Positions 56,004 through 64,000 of a DNA stretch of 64,000 bases are shown here, one piece after another. The position numbers and the translations under genes were made by a program. The notes under the pieces were generated by a model. It was not told the origin of the DNA, did no database searches, and worked only from the letters and a program-made list of their open reading frames with translations. Source of the DNA: Maledivibacter sp. Lineage in GTDB: Bacteria > Bacillota > Clostridia > Peptostreptococcales > Caminicellaceae. The first letter of the stretch is position 1. Every line of letters begins with the position of its first letter. The DNA lies in the NCBI GenBank assembly GCA_025210375.1, contig JAOASB010000013.1, forward strand, positions 124,001-188,000. The letters run 5' to 3'.

Positions 56004-57005
56004 TTGACTAATAGCAACTTTAAAGCTATGTTAGTGTCAGAAATAGAAGAAAAAAACTTTGAAAGAAGAATTATTGATAGAAGGATTAAAGACCTACCAG
56101 AAGGAGATATACTAATAAATGTGAAATATTCTTCTCTGAACTATAAAGATGCTCTTTCTGCTATAGGCAATCGAGGAGTAACAAGAAATTATCCACATAC
56201 TCCTGGAATTGATGCTTCAGGAATTGTAATGGAAAGCAATAATAATTATTATAAAGTTGGAGATAAGGTTATTGTGACAGGATTTGATTTAGGAATGAAC
56301 ACATGGGGAGGCTTTGGAGAGTATATTAGAGTTCCTGCTGAATGGGTTCTTAAGCTTCCTAAAAATCTTTCACTAAGAGAGAGTATGATCTATGGTACTG
56401 CCGGATTCACTGCTGCTTTATCAGTTTATAAAATAGTAAATTCAGGTATCAAACCTGATGATGGAGATATATTAGTAACAGGTGCAACTGGAGGAGTAGG
56501 TAGTATAGCTATTTCAATCTTAAGTAAAATTGGTTATGATGTCATTGCTGCTACAGGAAAAACTCATGAAAGGGAAATGCTCTTAGGAGTTGGTGCAAAG
56601 GATATAATTCATAGGAAAGAAATAGATGACGATTCCGGAAAAGCTCTTTTAAGGGGAAGATGGGCTAGTGTAATAGATACAGTTGGTGGAAATATGTTAG
56701 CTACAGCAATTAAATCAACTAATTATGGTGGTTGTGTGACATGCTGTGGAAACGTAGCCGCTCATGAATTTTTAACATCTGTATATCCCTTCATTCTAAG
56801 AGGTGTAACACTATTTGGAATCGATTCTGTTAGGTGTCCTATGGATATTAGACTTAAGATTTGGAAGAAATTATCTTCAGATTGGAAAATCAGTGATCTA
56901 AATGATAATGTAGATGAAGTCTCATTAGAAGGATTGGGTAAAAAAATAGATCTGATCTTAGAAGGTAAACATAAAGGTAGAACTATAGTTAATCTTGATT
57001 TGTAG
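56004..57005 (+). CDS. YhdH/YhfP family quinone oxidoreductase (AcuI-like)
   Basis: Zinc-free medium-chain reductase of 333 residues. VKYSSLNYKDALSAIGNRGV, YPHTPGIDASGIV and NTWGGFGEYIRVPAEWVLKLP are diagnostic of the YhdH/AcuI group, and VTGATGGVGSIAISILSKIGYDVIAATG is the NADPH-binding Rossmann segment. AcuI homologues reduce acryloyl-CoA; others reduce quinones. TTG start with AGGAG eight bases upstream. It precedes a broken radical-SAM gene with which it may once have formed an operon. Confidence 0.92.
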   Translation: MTNSNFKAMLVSEIEEKNFERRIIDRRIKDLPEGDILINVKYSSLNYKDALSAIGNRGVTRNYPHTPGIDASGIVMESNNNYYKVGDKVIVTGFDLGMNTWGGFGEYIRVPAEWVLKLPKNLSLRESMIYGTAGFTAALSVYKIVNSGIKPDDGDILVTGATGGVGSIAISILSKIGYDVIAATGKTHEREMLLGVGAKDIIHRKEIDDDSGKALLRGRWASVIDTVGGNMLATAIKSTNYGGCVTCCGNVAAHEFLTSVYPFILRGVTLFGIDSVRCPMDIRLKIWKKLSSDWKISDLNDNVDEVSLEGLGKKIDLILEGKHKGRTIVNLDL

Positions 57006-57019
57006 ATTGGAGGATATTT

Positions 57020-57125
57020 ATGAGATATCAAGGCACAATCTATCCTCCTCCAAGTGAATTTGATAGCCTAATTATACAGGCTCCATAGGTTGTCCTCATA
57101 ATAATCGCAAAAGTGTGTAAATTCC
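57020..57125 (+). pseudogene. 5' remnant of a radical SAM protein gene
   Basis: GGAGG precedes an ATG at 57020 encoding MRYQGTIYPPPSEFDSLIIQ and then a stop at 57086. The N-terminus matches the conserved start of a radical SAM family (MRYEGxxYRPPSEAxSLIIQ followed by TIGCxHNxCxFC). A one-base shift at the stop restores IGCPHNN and a further shift VCKF, the start of the CxxxCxxC cluster motif. Homology then stops. It abuts the end of the serine-recombinase element, so the gene was probably broken by that insertion and has since decayed. Confidence 0.7.
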
Positions 57126-57249
57126 TTGGTTATTAGCAGTCTACCCGATGGAATCTCGTCACTGTCTCCACATGAGTTGGATTATGGTCGCTTAAGATTT
57201 AAGCTTTATTGAAGGTTTTAAGATATGCTTTAAATCCTTGATTTCACTA

Positions 57250-58749
57250 CTATTCTATAAGTTTAGCAAAGTTATATATGATTTTAATTTCTTGGTTTTC
57301 ACCTATTATTATTTTATCTATAAACATATTGACTACTTCTCTTGTTATGTTTTCAAAATTTTTATAGCTATCAAATAGCTTGGTTATTCTATCTAGTTCC
57401 TCATGCTGTTCTAATTTTTTATTCAATATATTTTTTATTTCTATCAGCTTTAGTTCTATAGCATTACTTTCTTCGTCTAGCTTTGTTGTTGCAAGGTCAT
57501 AGGCTTCTTTTGTTAGTTCATCTGTGCTGAATTTTATTATTAGCTTTGATTTTATTTCTTTTATCTCCTGTAGCCTTGCTTCGTATTTTGTCCGCTTGTA
57601 TTTGGCTGTCTTTTCACTGGCTTGAATCTTCTTGTTGATACTAGCTTTGATTTTTTCGTAGTCATTGAATTTATCTGCAAACTTCTTTAGGTCTTTTTGT
57701 AGGATTTCTTTTAAGGTGCTTTCCTTTATTTTATGAGTGTTACAGTGATTTCTCCCATATTTCTTGAATGTTCCACAGTAGTAACTCTTATGACTTTTTA
57801 TTAACCAAAGTTTTTTTCCACATTCTCTACAAAATAGTTTGTCACTGAATAGATGTTTTTTTGGCGTTGCTCTGACTCTGGATTTTTGGCTTCTTTCCTG
57901 CATTATTTGCTGTACTAGCATGTATTTTTCTTTTGATATTATTGGTTCATGGCTATTTTCTATGATGACTGGCTCTTTGTTTGGTATCTTGTCTTTTGTT
58001 GTTATGTCTTTTGTTGTTATGTCTCTTGTTGTAGATACACATTGGCTTAAGATTCCTGTATAGTGAATATTTTTTAGTATGAGCTTTATGGTTGTACCGT
58101 GCCATCTCCTCCCCGCATTCTTTTTTTCTTTTATTTGGGAAGGTGTTGGATAGCCTTGATTTGTTAGCTCTCTCGCCATGTATTCTGTTCCATACCCTTC
58201 TATGTACATTTGATAGATTTTCTTTACTACTTCTACTGTTTCATCGTCTCTTGGAATAAGTTGACCACTTTTTATGGTATATCCATAGGGTGGGTCTCCT
58301 GATAGGAATTCTGCTCTTAGGGCTTTTGAGCGTTTGGCTGATTTTATTCTCTTGGATATTCTTCTGCTTTCATCTTCGTATAGCCAAGCAAACAGTCCAT
58401 ATTTGCTTATATCATCTTCTAAGGTATTGATTGAGCCATCTAAGCATATGATGTGGATGTTATTTGCCATTATAACTTGTTTAAATTCATGGCTTATCCC
58501 TATGTTTCTTGCTGGTCTTGATAGTTCTTTTGCTAGTACTACGTCAAATTTCCCTGCCTTTGCATCTTCAACCATTTCTATGAATCCAGATCTTTTTCCA
58601 TGTGTACCAGAGTCTACGTCTTTGTATATTTTGTAGAGTGTCCAACCCTTTGCTGATATGTATTTTATGAACATATCCTGTTGGTTTTGTAGTGAAGATT
58701 CTTGCTCTATGTGTTTTGTTGATACTCGTATGTATATCGCTGCTTCTAC
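57250..58749 (-). CDS. large serine recombinase lacking a usable start codon
   Basis: Tn4451 TnpX-type site-specific recombinase. The resolvase domain with the catalytic serine (YIRVSTKHIEQESSLQNQQ, frame open to 58749), EDVDSG-like turn, LAKELSRPARN, the Recombinase domain, a zinc ribbon (CRECGKKL ... YYCG ... CNTHK) and a C-terminal coiled coil are all present. However, a TGA sits at 58750-58752 and no ATG, GTG or TTG occurs before the first ATG at 58674, which lies after the catalytic Ser. A TTG at 58753 is in another frame; one inserted base in its second codon would restore MS-VEAAIYIRVST. As it stands it is probably inactive or very poorly expressed. Confidence 0.8.
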   Translation of the reverse strand, partial: VEAAIYIRVSTKHIEQESSLQNQQDMFIKYISAKGWTLYKIYKDVDSGTHGKRSGFIEMVEDAKAGKFDVVLAKELSRPARNIGISHEFKQVIMANNIHIICLDGSINTLEDDISKYGLFAWLYEDESRRISKRIKSAKRSKALRAEFLSGDPPYGYTIKSGQLIPRDDETVEVVKKIYQMYIEGYGTEYMARELTNQGYPTPSQIKEKKNAGRRWHGTTIKLILKNIHYTGILSQCVSTTRDITTKDITTKDKIPNKEPVIIENSHEPIISKEKYMLVQQIMQERSQKSRVRATPKKHLFSDKLFCRECGKKLWLIKSHKSYYCGTFKKYGRNHCNTHKIKESTLKEILQKDLKKFADKFNDYEKIKASINKKIQASEKTAKYKRTKYEARLQEIKEIKSKLIIKFSTDELTKEAYDLATTKLDEESNAIELKLIEIKNILNKKLEQHEELDRITKLFDSYKNFENITREVVNMFIDKIIIGENQEIKIIYNFAKLIE

Positions 58750-58773
58750 TCAATTAGTTCGAGTAATTCAATA

Positions 58774-59784
58774 TTATTTCTTTGATTTTTTAAGCATTTT
58801 CTCTGCACCATCAATTGATTCTATAAAATGCTTCTCTACTGTAGTTAATTCATTTTTCATTTTTTCTTTATATTTATTGTACTCAAGGCTAGCTTTTTCT
58901 TTAGCTTGGTTATGGCTAATTGTCCCTGCATGATTTAGTATTTCATTGTCGGTCATTCTTAGAAAATCGTCTAATTTTACTAACCAGTCCTTCATATACA
59001 TTGGTTTTTTCCTAATAGCCTGTAATTCAGCAAATTCTAAATATGCTGTTACTATTCTATTTAGTATATTTATTTCATCTTCTTTTAAATAATTCTTAGC
59101 TATTATTGTATCTGCCTTTTTAGGTTTATCACCTATAAATGCTGTCATTCCCATGCATGGTAGCTTCGCATTTGCTCTGTTATAAATAATTTCAGCTGCT
59201 GTATGCCTATGTGCCGCCCAGTGCATTTTGTTTTGTATTGTTTTAAAAAATATTATGGAGCTTTCTATCTTTGGATCATAATCAATACTAGTAGCATAAA
59301 TGTCTAGTACCTTCCTCCAAAACACCTTTTCTGAGGAACGAATATCTCTAATTCTTGCTAGTAGCTCATCAAAATAATTGCCGCTACCAGCTTTTTTAAG
59401 AAGTTCATCGTTCATTGTAAATCCTTTTATTATGTATTCTCTAAGTCTTTCTGTAGCCCAAATACGGAATTGTGTTCCTCTGTGAGATTTTACTCTATAG
59501 CCGACTGAAATAATTACGTCAAGGTTATAGTGCATTACATCATATTTTTTCCCATCTACAGCAGTTGTTCGGAAATTCCGAACGACTGAATCTTTCTTAA
59601 GCTCACCTTCTTTGAATATATTAGAAATATGCTCGCTTATCGTTGATTTTCCTTTTTGAAATAGCTCACACATTTGAGCTTGAGACAACCAAACCGTATC
59701 ATTCTCCATAGTTACCTCAATCTTCGTCTGCCCATCCTCAGTTTGATATATGATAATATCCGAGTTATTTATATCCATAAGCAT
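58774..59784 (-). CDS. RhuM family protein
   Basis: A protein of about 336 residues of the RhuM family (named from a Salmonella pathogenicity island; function unclear, often on mobile elements). VWLSQAQMCELFQKGKSTISEHISNIFKEGEL is a HTH-like DNA-binding part, followed by VVRNFRTTAVDGKKYDVMHYNLDVIISVGYRV and FRIWATERL, all hallmark segments; a coiled tail ends KKSKK. Start choices are GTG 59790, ATG 59784 or ATG 59778. The recombinase frame begins 24 bases after its stop. Its leader is duplicated at 55331-55489. Confidence 0.88.
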   Translation of the reverse strand: MLMDINNSDIIIYQTEDGQTKIEVTMENDTVWLSQAQMCELFQKGKSTISEHISNIFKEGELKKDSVVRNFRTTAVDGKKYDVMHYNLDVIISVGYRVKSHRGTQFRIWATERLREYIIKGFTMNDELLKKAGSGNYFDELLARIRDIRSSEKVFWRKVLDIYATSIDYDPKIESSIIFFKTIQNKMHWAAHRHTAAEIIYNRANAKLPCMGMTAFIGDKPKKADTIIAKNYLKEDEINILNRIVTAYLEFAELQAIRKKPMYMKDWLVKLDDFLRMTDNEILNHAGTISHNQAKEKASLEYNKYKEKMKNELTTVEKHFIESIDGAEKMLKKSKK

Positions 59785-59932
59785 TTTCACCCATCTTCTT
59801 TAGTATCGTTGTCTTTATTATAATTATTTTTTCTAGTTTTTTCAAAGATTTTAAAATATTTAAGCAACAGTTAGTTAATCTGCTTCATAAAAGACCTCTA
59901 TATTCTCTCCCAAATATAGACGTATATTTTCC
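59770..59932 (-). repeat. RhuM leader repeat, copy 2 (intact gene)
   Basis: Leader of rhuM, closely matching 55331-55489. The hairpin near its upstream end (CTCTATATT with AATATAGAC) differs from copy 1 at a paired position on both arms (G-C to C-G), which is compensatory and argues for a functional RNA stem. Confidence 0.65.
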
Positions 59933-60284
59933 TATCTCTGATAGTCTACTCTCCAGATGATGGTTAGGACTAAATAGAAGTATCATTATTTGATTCTATG
60001 AGTCGTGGCGATTTATTCTTACTAGGAATAATTTTAAGGCAAAACTTAATACCAGAGGTATTTGGAATACTAAGTTGGTATCGTTTAAGTATTCTCTTAT
60101 CGCTCTTGCTGTTATAGCAGTCATGGCGTTTTCCCTTATGTCGCTTTCCCGCTAAGGTCATAGGAGTAACGTACTTAAATATTTTCTGTATTTAGTTTTC
60201 AGTGTTCATATGAAAGGAAAAATAACCCCTTACTTCTTTAAGGAAAAAAGTAAGGGGTTGGCTGAAAAAAATTTTTATTTAAAA
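59933..60284. other. 350-base gap downstream of the relaxase
   Basis: Apart from the relaxase terminator at 60216-60260, no gene is supported. A 63-codon frame at 59970-60161 (minus) is rich in Lys and Arg but has no ribosome-binding site and no recognisable family. Confidence 0.45.
60216..60260 (-). terminator. terminator of the relaxase gene
   Basis: AACCCCTTACTT (60223-60234) pairs with AAGTAAGGGGTT (60248-60259), followed on the minus strand by ATTTTTCC. About 25 bases after the relaxase stop. Confidence 0.85.
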
Positions 60285-61268
60285 CTAATATTCTCGCTCA
60301 TAATTAATGGCATTTGGATTATCCCAATCTAGTCCTCTGCCCTTCTTTAGTTCTGCTATTTTCTCAATTAAAGCATCACCTTCAAGCTCTGATAATGGAT
60401 AGTTTCCATTCTTAGAGTTTTGTTGATTATTTGAGTTTTGAGATAATAAAATAGCTACAGCGTTAAGAATGTTATCCATTCTTTGCTGTAGCTCTCTTTT
60501 ATTTGCATATCTTGCGTTCAGTTCTAGTCTGGATTGTATTTTTTCTTTAGTTAGTTCATCAGCTTTGTATAGCTTATTGTTTCTACATTTTTTACCGCTT
60601 GGAGTGGTGAAGGTGATATATTTTCTTGTGTCTGTCCATTTAACTTCATAGCCTAATTTTTTCATATTGTCTATGAATTCTCTTTTTGATGTGGAATTTC
60701 TTATGCATTCATTGACTGCAAGGTACAACTCGTATTTCCAGCTCGTTCCTCTTTGACTACTCCTATATTCTCCTGCTTTTGTATAGTTGCTTTTGTCCAT
60801 AGATGGAATGACTATTAATCCATATTGTCTACAGATTTCGTCAGAATAACCCTTGAGCCTTTGTAAGTCCTTTGGATTCTGTTGCCATTTATAGCCTGTT
60901 TCATAGTTAACTGTATTGATTATGAAATGATTGTGAATATGGTCTTTATCTATATGGGTTGTTATTACTATTTGAAATCCTTTGAAGCAGTCAAGCTCTA
61001 ATAGCTCTTTAGCTATTTCATTGGCTGTTTCTGGGGTTAGTCTATCATATGGTGAGAAGGATTGTACAAAGTGGATGAATTGTCTTCCTATGTCCTTGGC
61101 ATAGCTCCGTTTTATGGTTGTTATTTCTACGTAGGCATTGTCTGGATTACAATCTTTTCCCCATATTAAATGGGGTTCAGTCTTTTCTGGACTGGTGATG
61201 TAATCTATTGCTTTCCCTAATCCTGTGAGGGTTTTGTTGGTTCGGTTAAGAAACTCAATAATTGCCAT
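60285..61268 (-). CDS. MobA/VirD2-type relaxase (TnpZ-like)
   Basis: Relaxase of 327 residues that would nick the element's oriT and lead its transfer. HFVQSFSPYD precedes the metal-binding histidines H105 and DHIHNHFIINTVN (H110/112/114) typical of MOBP relaxases. A short C-terminal part (EIAELKKGRGLDWDNPNA) resembles the end of clostridial Mob proteins. Shorter than most relaxases, but both ends look intact. AAGGGAG precedes the ATG. The MobC-like gene lies upstream. No conjugation machinery is in the window, so mobilization would need a helper. Confidence 0.9.
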   Translation of the reverse strand: MAIIEFLNRTNKTLTGLGKAIDYITSPEKTEPHLIWGKDCNPDNAYVEITTIKRSYAKDIGRQFIHFVQSFSPYDRLTPETANEIAKELLELDCFKGFQIVITTHIDKDHIHNHFIINTVNYETGYKWQQNPKDLQRLKGYSDEICRQYGLIVIPSMDKSNYTKAGEYRSSQRGTSWKYELYLAVNECIRNSTSKREFIDNMKKLGYEVKWTDTRKYITFTTPSGKKCRNNKLYKADELTKEKIQSRLELNARYANKRELQQRMDNILNAVAILLSQNSNNQQNSKNGNYPLSELEGDALIEKIAELKKGRGLDWDNPNAINYEREY

Positions 61269-61384
61269 ATATTATTTAGCTCCCTTCTAGTTCGGCTTAG
61301 GTCTGGACATGTGATTCTTCCTTGATGACATAGGGTAACAAGTTGGTTTAGATTTGTATCAATTTTGATTAATTGTTTTGCTAC

Positions 61385-61537
61385 TTATGGTAATCCATTT
61401 ACAGATACTACTTTCTTACCTAAAGCAGAAAAAGCTACGAATCTGCTTAAGCTCATTCCAGATTTCGTAGCTTTTTTCTTTATGGTTTCATATTCTTTTT
61501 CTGTCACTCGCAGAGTGATTAATTTGGTTTTCTTCAT
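61385..61537 (-). CDS. MobC-like ribbon-helix-helix mobilization protein
   Basis: About 50 residues: MKKTKLITLRVTEKEYETIK with KKATKSGMSLSRFVAFSALG, a clear ribbon-helix-helix of the MobC/relaxosome accessory type that would bind oriT. The frame opens 32 codons upstream, but AAGGAG six bases before the ATG at 61537 decides the start. At 50 residues it is shorter than most MobC proteins and may be C-terminally truncated. Confidence 0.75.
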   Translation of the reverse strand: MKKTKLITLRVTEKEYETIKKKATKSGMSLSRFVAFSALGKKVVSVNGLP

Positions 61538-61577
61538 TCGATTCTCCTTTCGTGAAAGTAATATTTTTACAGAGGGT

Positions 61578-61595
61578 TTGGGAGATTTCTCCCAA
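61578..61595. repeat. inverted repeat upstream of mobC, possible oriT part
   Basis: TTGGGAGATTTCTCCCAA, 8-bp arms with a 2-base centre, 41 bases upstream of the MobC-like start. Inverted repeats next to mobC are typical of oriT. Confidence 0.45.
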
Positions 61596-61865
61596 CAAGC
61601 AACTAAATGTATTACATTTAGTAAGCTTGCCAACTCTAAAGAGTTGTTACTTGGATTTGGTGCTTTAATATTAGATTTATATACTTGGAAAAATATGAAA
61701 GAAGGATATTGGAAAAGAAAAAAAGTTCTTGTTTGGTGGTATACCTGTTAAGACCTTTTTTAAATGCTGATTATATGCCTGCTATATTATACGATTTTGG
61801 TATAATCAGCTCCAAAGACTACTCTATAATAATACAACTCATTTAACTTATTAATAAGTCCTTAG

Positions 61866-62663
61866 CTAGACTAAATTTAATACTCGAATTAGAAGCTTCA
61901 AAACATATTCAACTTCACTTGCTTGACTTTTTAATTTCTCTATATCATCTTCAATAAATCTTATGGATATAGAATGGGCTGTGGAATTTCCACTTTCTCT
62001 ATATTTATTAATTACCTTGATGAAGTCTTTATTCAGATTCTTTTCAAGATGAGTAAAATCATCTAAATTTGCATCCAATATCTCTACAATTTTAATAAAA
62101 CTATGACATTTTCTATACCTTGGATCATAATACTTTTCAATATCACTTGTTCCGTATTTCTTCTTAAAAATATCTATAATAAGATTTTCAATAAATTTTC
62201 TTATAAGAAATGGTATTACAGAGAATAGACCGTAATTATATGCTCGATTAATCTCAGATTGTAAATCCCTGTAAAAACCATCTGGTAAATCTTCAATTTT
62301 TAGATAATGACTAAATGTAATTTGAATTTCTTCTATACCTAATTCAGGATTTTTTATATTGAGCTGGTTAATTAGAAATTGGTTCTTTAACATAAATTCT
62401 TCATTTGTATCTTTTAATTTTTCATTAAGAACATAATCAATAAAACTTTTAGTTTTTTCTTCGCCTTCCGACTTTAAAATAGAGTTAAATAGATTCAACA
62501 CACATGAAGGATAATCATTATCCCCCCAACTTTGACTTCTTAGAAGCCTATAGGTATCAGCAACATATTTTTCCAAACCAAAAAGTTGAGCTGATAATCT
62601 CCAATCTGTACTCCAACAACAATCTGTAATTAATTTTGTTGCCACTGCTAAATACTGTTTCAT
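61866..62663 (-). CDS. DUF4145/HEPN-like protein
   Basis: About 265 residues, two parts. The N-terminal half is all-helical with no family I recognise. The C-terminal half (about 145-262) has IPFLIRKFIENLIIDIFKKKYG and KVINKYRESGNSTAHSI; the R-x-x-G-N-x-x-x-H arrangement is that of DUF4145-like HEPN domains, many of which are RNases in toxin-antitoxin or abortive-infection systems. GGAGG precedes the ATG at 62663. It is cargo on the mobilizable element, next to another HEPN-like gene. Confidence 0.65.
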   Translation of the reverse strand: MKQYLAVATKLITDCCWSTDWRLSAQLFGLEKYVADTYRLLRSQSWGDNDYPSCVLNLFNSILKSEGEEKTKSFIDYVLNEKLKDTNEEFMLKNQFLINQLNIKNPELGIEEIQITFSHYLKIEDLPDGFYRDLQSEINRAYNYGLFSVIPFLIRKFIENLIIDIFKKKYGTSDIEKYYDPRYRKCHSFIKIVEILDANLDDFTHLEKNLNKDFIKVINKYRESGNSTAHSISIRFIEDDIEKLKSQASEVEYVLKLLIRVLNLV

Positions 62664-62777
62664 TATGTATTCCTCCAATTATCATTATTTTAAAGACCAC
62701 AACTCTATGCTCTGAAATGATTATGCCAGTGTTGTATAACGTGTACTTATTGCTACCGCCGTTCACCAACCTAACTA

Positions 62778-63388
62778 TTAGTAATAATATTCAGTTTCAT
62801 CTTTCCTTTTTTCACATATATGTAAATCAATTATACTAAAAAAATTATAAACTTCATTCATCCTATTCTCTAAATTAACTAAATCTAAATATGTCCATTC
62901 TTCATGATGTAAGTTTAGTTTCCTATTAACTGGGTATCTAAATGCATCTCCTTTTATATCATAATTGTGAAATTCAGTTATATACTCCTGTAAAATATCT
63001 AAATATTTCATTTCATCATCTGAAGTATATTCTTCTATGATTGGTCTTAAACAATTCCAAATTTTCACAAGACTATGGTCTATTCTATTTATTTTATTTT
63101 CTTTTCTTTTTCTTCTCTTGACAGATAACTATATTCAAGAAATAAGTGTTTCATTATAAGTTCAAGATATTGTCTATAAGAAAATATAATAGGAAATACT
63201 AGCTTATCTTTTAAATTATGATCATTATTTTTCAAACCTTGTTCTATTAATATATCTCCTGATTTTTTATATCCTTCTGAATAAACATAAAATTGTGCAT
63301 CCTCTTCTCCCCATCCGAAATATGCATATTCGCTAAAAATTTTACCTTCTTTAAATAATTTTCCTTTTGTAATTAGTTCATGACTCAT
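62778..63388 (-). pseudogene. HEPN-like protein gene split by a frameshift
   Basis: Two adjacent frames, 63089-63388 (starting ATG with AGGGGGG) and 62778-63068, read as halves of one protein. The first ends SYRQYLELIMKHLFLEYSYLS and a Lys-rich stop in a run of A; shifting frame there gives ENKINRIDHSLVKIWNCLRP, continuous with the second half. The combined RQYLELIMKHL ... DHSLVKIWNCLRPIIEE pattern resembles HEPN-like hypothetical proteins on mobile elements. Either an indel in the A-rich tract (about 63085-63115) has inactivated it, or slippage on the A run makes both forms. Confidence 0.6.
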
Positions 63389-63789
63389 ATTATTCCCCCC
63401 TTAACATTTCAGATTTTTAACTTCCGAATTATAAACATTAGTCTCACGATACTATTATTCCTTCAAAAAAATTTACTACTAATTTCACACGACTATAGTA
63501 TTTAAGTTTAAGATATTACTTTATTTGTAATTATGTTTATAATAGTTGCTCATTCATATAGTTCTATAACTCATCTTAAATCCATACCAAAATTATACAT
63601 TGTCTTCACATATATTTTAATTAATAACGTACCTTACTGTTGTTTTTCTTACCATTTCACAATCTTCGTTATAACAAAATCAATTACTTATTTAACCCAT
63701 AAAAAAACCGATAAAGCCTTTTACAATATGCCTTATCGGTCAAATCAGTTTCTTACTATTTGCATCTGCAATATTTTATTATGTAACTG
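63389..63789. other. 400-base gap
   Basis: No gene seen on either strand; the only structure is the terminator of the gene entering from the right edge. Confidence 0.5.
63700..63740 (-). terminator. terminator of the right-edge gene
   Basis: ACCGATAA and TTATCGGT form the outer stem with GGC/GCC continuing inward; on the minus strand a run of T follows. About 50 bases after the stop at 63790. Confidence 0.8.
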
Positions 63790-63999
63790 TTATATAGGCT
63801 CAAGAACATTCAGAAGCTTAATGCAGTCTTTATATCCTTGAAAATAAAGTGTTTCCCTCTCTATCCATTCAATCCTTCCAGTACAATCCTTATTTCTTAA
63901 AATAAATGCTCTATCTTCATCATCAAGTGATTTAAGTATTTCCCTAATCTTAATGCTTTCTTCTACATTATTCCTTACTAATTCACTATACTCTTTATC
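63790..63999 (-). CDS. hypothetical protein, partial (5' end outside window)
   Basis: The minus-strand frame is open from the window edge and stops at 63790; 69 C-terminal residues are visible: EYSELVRNNVEESIKIREIL, LDDEDRAFILRNKD, ETLYFQGYKDCIKLLNVLEPI. The pattern of an acidic helical region followed by an aromatic-Gly-Tyr helix resembles small clostridial proteins such as DUF6809, often on conjugative elements. It has its own terminator, supporting expression. Confidence 0.6.
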   Translation of the reverse strand, partial: DKEYSELVRNNVEESIKIREILKSLDDEDRAFILRNKDCTGRIEWIERETLYFQGYKDCIKLLNVLEPI

Positions 64000-64000
64000 A

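Noticed and set aside
58568..58753. 61-codon frame at the recombinase 5' end as a separate gene
   Set aside because: It is the out-of-frame reading of the conserved recombinase N-terminus; the protein-level conservation is in the other frame.
59970..60161. 63-codon minus-strand frame near the relaxase
   Set aside because: No start signal and no family; kept only as part of the gap description.
61365..61751. 128-codon plus-strand frame over the MobC-like gene
   Set aside because: The first half is the antisense of the ribbon-helix-helix gene. The tail (LGFGALILDLYTW) looks somewhat coding, but there is no start signal for it alone.
63533..63841. 102-codon plus-strand frame
   Set aside because: It runs through the terminator at 63700-63740 and over the end of the minus-strand partial gene; no ribosome-binding site and a residue mix typical of AT-rich non-coding DNA.
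1..64000. tRNA, rRNA and CRISPR arrays
   Set aside because: I saw no T-loop GTTCRANNC context within a cloverleaf, no ribosomal RNA segments and no regularly spaced identical repeats with unique spacers; the tandem at 40015-40222 has no spacer.

Overview
The window comes from a low-GC, anaerobic, endospore-forming Clostridia, possibly the Peptostreptococcales/Tissierellales side. This rests on AT-rich codon use, strong GGAGG ribosome-binding sites, the prkA-yhbH-spoVR sporulation operon, an [FeFe]-hydrogenase-like protein and clostridial families (DUF1850, DUF2975, DUF3955, DUF4173, C_GCAxxG_C_C). I found no rRNA, tRNA or CRISPR array. Most genes lie on the minus strand.

Region by region. 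0-6.3 kb: a LytS/LytTR two-component pair followed by a TAXI-type TRAP transporter (binding protein and fused permease), convergent with a partial DUF1850 gene. 6.5-9.9 kb: an operon of a metallo-beta-lactamase-fold protein, a plant-type glutamate-cysteine ligase and a glutathionylspermidine-synthase-like ATP-grasp protein, possibly a low-molecular-weight thiol pathway. 10-17.3 kb: a Pro/Gly-rich protein, two chemoreceptors, an MFS transporter and a TPR protein. 17.5-22.3 kb: prkA, yhbH and spoVR. 22.5-37.6 kb: trmB, a CBS/DRTGG pyrophosphatase, a C_GCAxxG_C_C protein, a TSUP permease, a DUF4173 membrane protein, a DUF2975-HTH-DUF3955 cassette, a heterodimeric ABC exporter, the [FeFe]-hydrogenase-like protein and a CvfB-type RNA-binding protein. 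38-39.9 kb: a secreted surface protein. 40.3-54.9 kb: an AraC regulator with a paired fused ABC transporter, a five-gene nickel/peptide-type ABC importer, gpmA, class I aldolase, and a second AraC regulator with a glyoxalase-like protein. Both AraC genes and the importer operon carry the same 16-bp palindromic motif upstream, so they may form one regulon, plausibly for metal or metallophore uptake.

55-64 kb is accessory DNA: a tyrosine-recombinase remnant, a decayed RhuM leader copy, an intact YhdH-type oxidoreductase, a broken radical-SAM gene, then a Tn4451-like mobilizable element. The element carries a large serine recombinase lacking a usable start, RhuM, a relaxase, a MobC-like protein and HEPN-like cargo, one gene of which is frameshifted.

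Two families of non-coding repeats run through the window. One is a hairpin MITE-like element of about 105 bp: five near-full copies, two of them in tandem, plus several degenerate ones. The other is a 151-bp structured element present twice, each copy bracketed by its own locus-specific palindrome in direct repeat. One copy separates the two TRAP transporter genes and the other sits inside the prkA-yhbH-spoVR operon. These repeats, the shared 16-bp operator and the element inserted next to the radical-SAM remnant are the most unusual features.
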